This document shows positions 6,128 to 6,758 of a stretch of DNA of 6,758 nucleotides, piece after piece. The notes under the pieces were generated by a model. It ran no database searches. It was not told where the DNA came from and worked only from the letters and a program-made list of their open reading frames with translations. Positions within the stretch are counted from its first letter, which is position 1; each line of letters begins with the position of its first letter. The stretch is from NCBI GenBank assembly GCA_049454295.1, contig JBMTYG010000149.1, forward strand, positions 1-6,758, given 5' to 3'. Both the position numbers and the translations under genes were made by a program. Source of the stretch: UBA7803 sp049454295 (GTDB taxonomy: Bacteria; Pseudomonadota; Gammaproteobacteria; Pseudomonadales; Azotimanducaceae).

Positions 6128-6367
6128 GAGAGTCTGAGCCTGCGATTCCCTGATTGTCCAATGGGCAGGTCGAACGGGATGCGCGTTGCCAGGCTGGGTG
6201 GCAGTTGCGCGCCAAGGACGACCTTACGAACACGTGGTTTAGACGAGAGCGTACGCTATCGGGCGGCGAGGTGCTCGCGAAAGGGGGTGAGAAAAATTGT
6301 GGGATCGGTGTGGCTGTGCCGCTGAAGAAGTTCGGACTAGGATCTGGACCATTGTCGAGGATCCGCC
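6128..6367. other. Divergent intergenic region between mutS and the ggt-like gene
   Basis: These 240 bp must carry the start signals for both flanking genes. Visible elements are an interrupted hairpin at 6181-6212 (GCGCG with CGCGC, then TGCCA with TGGCA, around a 7-nt loop), a CACGTG palindrome at 6231-6236, and a perfect 10-bp palindrome AGCGTACGCT at 6248-6257. Either palindrome could be a regulator site, but nothing identifies the protein. I could not find a convincing -35/-10 pair on either strand. No RNA gene or small coding region is supported here. Confidence 0.4.
6357..6360 (+). promoter_or_regulatory. Shine-Dalgarno site of the ggt-like gene
   Basis: GAGG lies 7 nt before the ATG at 6368. 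An in-frame TAG at 6338-6340 closes the frame upstream, and no ATG, GTG or TTG lies between. Together these fix the start and exclude an N-terminal extension that could carry a signal peptide. Confidence 0.6.
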
Positions 6368-6758
6368 ATGCGCTACCGCAAGAAGAACATGATCGTCACG
6401 CCCCAGCCAGAGTCCGCGGAGGCAGGTGCCGACATCTTGCGTGCTGGGGGCAACGCGGTGGACGCGGCCATGGCTTGTGCGCTGGTGCAAGGGGTGGTCG
6501 ATCCCTTGATGTGTGGGATCGCGGGCTTTGGCAGCTGTGGGCTCTTTTTGCCGGAAAAGAGGTTTCACGGCTACATCGATGCCCACGCCCCGGCCCCTTT
6601 GGCCACGCGGCCCGAGATGTGGGCCAACATCATCGAAGCTGAAGCCCGCGACGGCTACGGCTTCATCCTCAAGGGAAAAGTTAATGACATCGGCTACGGC
6701 TCGATCTGCGTGCCGGCCAGCCTCAAGATGTACTTTGATGCCCAGCGGGAGCACGGCC
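6368..6758 (+). CDS. Gamma-glutamyltranspeptidase-family protein, N-terminal part (3' end outside window)
   Basis: The first 130 residues of an Ntn-hydrolase of the gamma-glutamyltranspeptidase (GGT) family are visible. The family marks are AGADILRAGGNAVDAAMACAL (about 20-39), then GVVDPLMCGIAGFGSCGLFL (about 42-61), corresponding to the GVVEP...GIGGG region of true GGT, and a VPASLKMYFDAQREHG stretch (115-130) matching the VPGTVAG...HEKYG region. The self-processing site and catalytic Thr would lie beyond the window. Two departures are visible. There is no signal peptide: the protein opens MRYRKKNMIVTPQPE, so it is probably cytoplasmic, unlike periplasmic E. coli Ggt. Where E. coli has FREMAP, whose Arg114 binds the substrate alpha-carboxylate, this protein reads AHAPAP with His73. 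It is therefore a divergent family member and its substrate should not be assumed to be glutathione. It is divergent from mutS and functionally unconnected to its neighbours as far as can be seen. Confidence 0.82.
   Translation, partial: MRYRKKNMIVTPQPESAEAGADILRAGGNAVDAAMACALVQGVVDPLMCGIAGFGSCGLFLPEKRFHGYIDAHAPAPLATRPEMWANIIEAEARDGYGFILKGKVNDIGYGSICVPASLKMYFDAQREHG

Noticed and set aside
6331..6345. TAGGAT at 6338-6343 as a -10 box for the ggt-like gene
   Set aside because: No acceptable -35 hexamer lies 15-19 bp upstream, so the match is not better than chance.
6154..6642. Plus-strand open frame of 162 codons across the intergenic region and the ggt-like gene
   Set aside because: It overlaps the GGT-family frame, which carries clear family motifs. 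This frame shows only Gly/Arg/His-rich low-information sequence.
6239..6754. Minus-strand open frame of 171 codons opposite the ggt-like gene
   Set aside because: It is a mirror of the GGT frame with no motif, and it would overlap the region that must hold the ggt-like start signals.

Overview
This is a GC-rich, tightly packed chromosomal segment that reads as a housekeeping and cell-envelope region of a gammaproteobacterium. The main support is the combination of an NlpD-type LysM/LytM lipoprotein, a Pcm protein repair enzyme, an Azotobacter-type 7Fe ferredoxin and a full-length MutS. In Pseudomonas and relatives these genes cluster as surE-pcm-nlpD-rpoS, convergent with fdxA and mutS. The species cannot be fixed from the sequence. 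An uncultured or less-studied lineage is plausible because the cluster is unusually condensed.

Layout. Plus strand, positions 1-3049: the C-terminal end of ftsB (divisome), pcm (L-isoaspartate O-methyltransferase), a DUF368 membrane protein (PopT-type undecaprenyl-phosphate translocase family) and an nlpD-like lipoprotein. The ftsB/pcm and DUF368/nlpD junctions overlap or nearly abut, and pcm and DUF368 are 4 nt apart, so the block looks like one translationally coupled operon. A perfect 9-bp hairpin sits exactly at the nlpD stop codon, in a 37-bp gap before the convergent minus-strand pair. Minus strand, 6127 down to 3087: mutS, then fdxA. A good sigma70-type promoter for fdxA lies in the gap between them, and an imperfect hairpin follows the mutS stop. 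Plus strand, 6368 to the window edge: the N-terminal 130 codons of a gamma-glutamyltranspeptidase-family protein, divergent from mutS across a 240-bp intergenic region.

How the genes fit together. ftsB, nlpD and the DUF368 gene all concern cell-wall synthesis and septal splitting: divisome assembly, amidase activation, and recycling of the C55-P lipid carrier. Pcm repairs damaged aspartyl residues. MutS is the mismatch-recognition ATPase. FdxA is a low-potential electron carrier whose gene often neighbours mutS in this group.

Two gene losses or relocations stand out relative to familiar gammaproteobacterial order. ispD-ispF-truD-surE are not between ftsB and pcm, and rpoS is not after nlpD. 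I see no mobile element, CRISPR array, tRNA, rRNA or defence system, and no convincing new biological system. The findings are mostly synteny and sequence oddities in otherwise recognisable genes.
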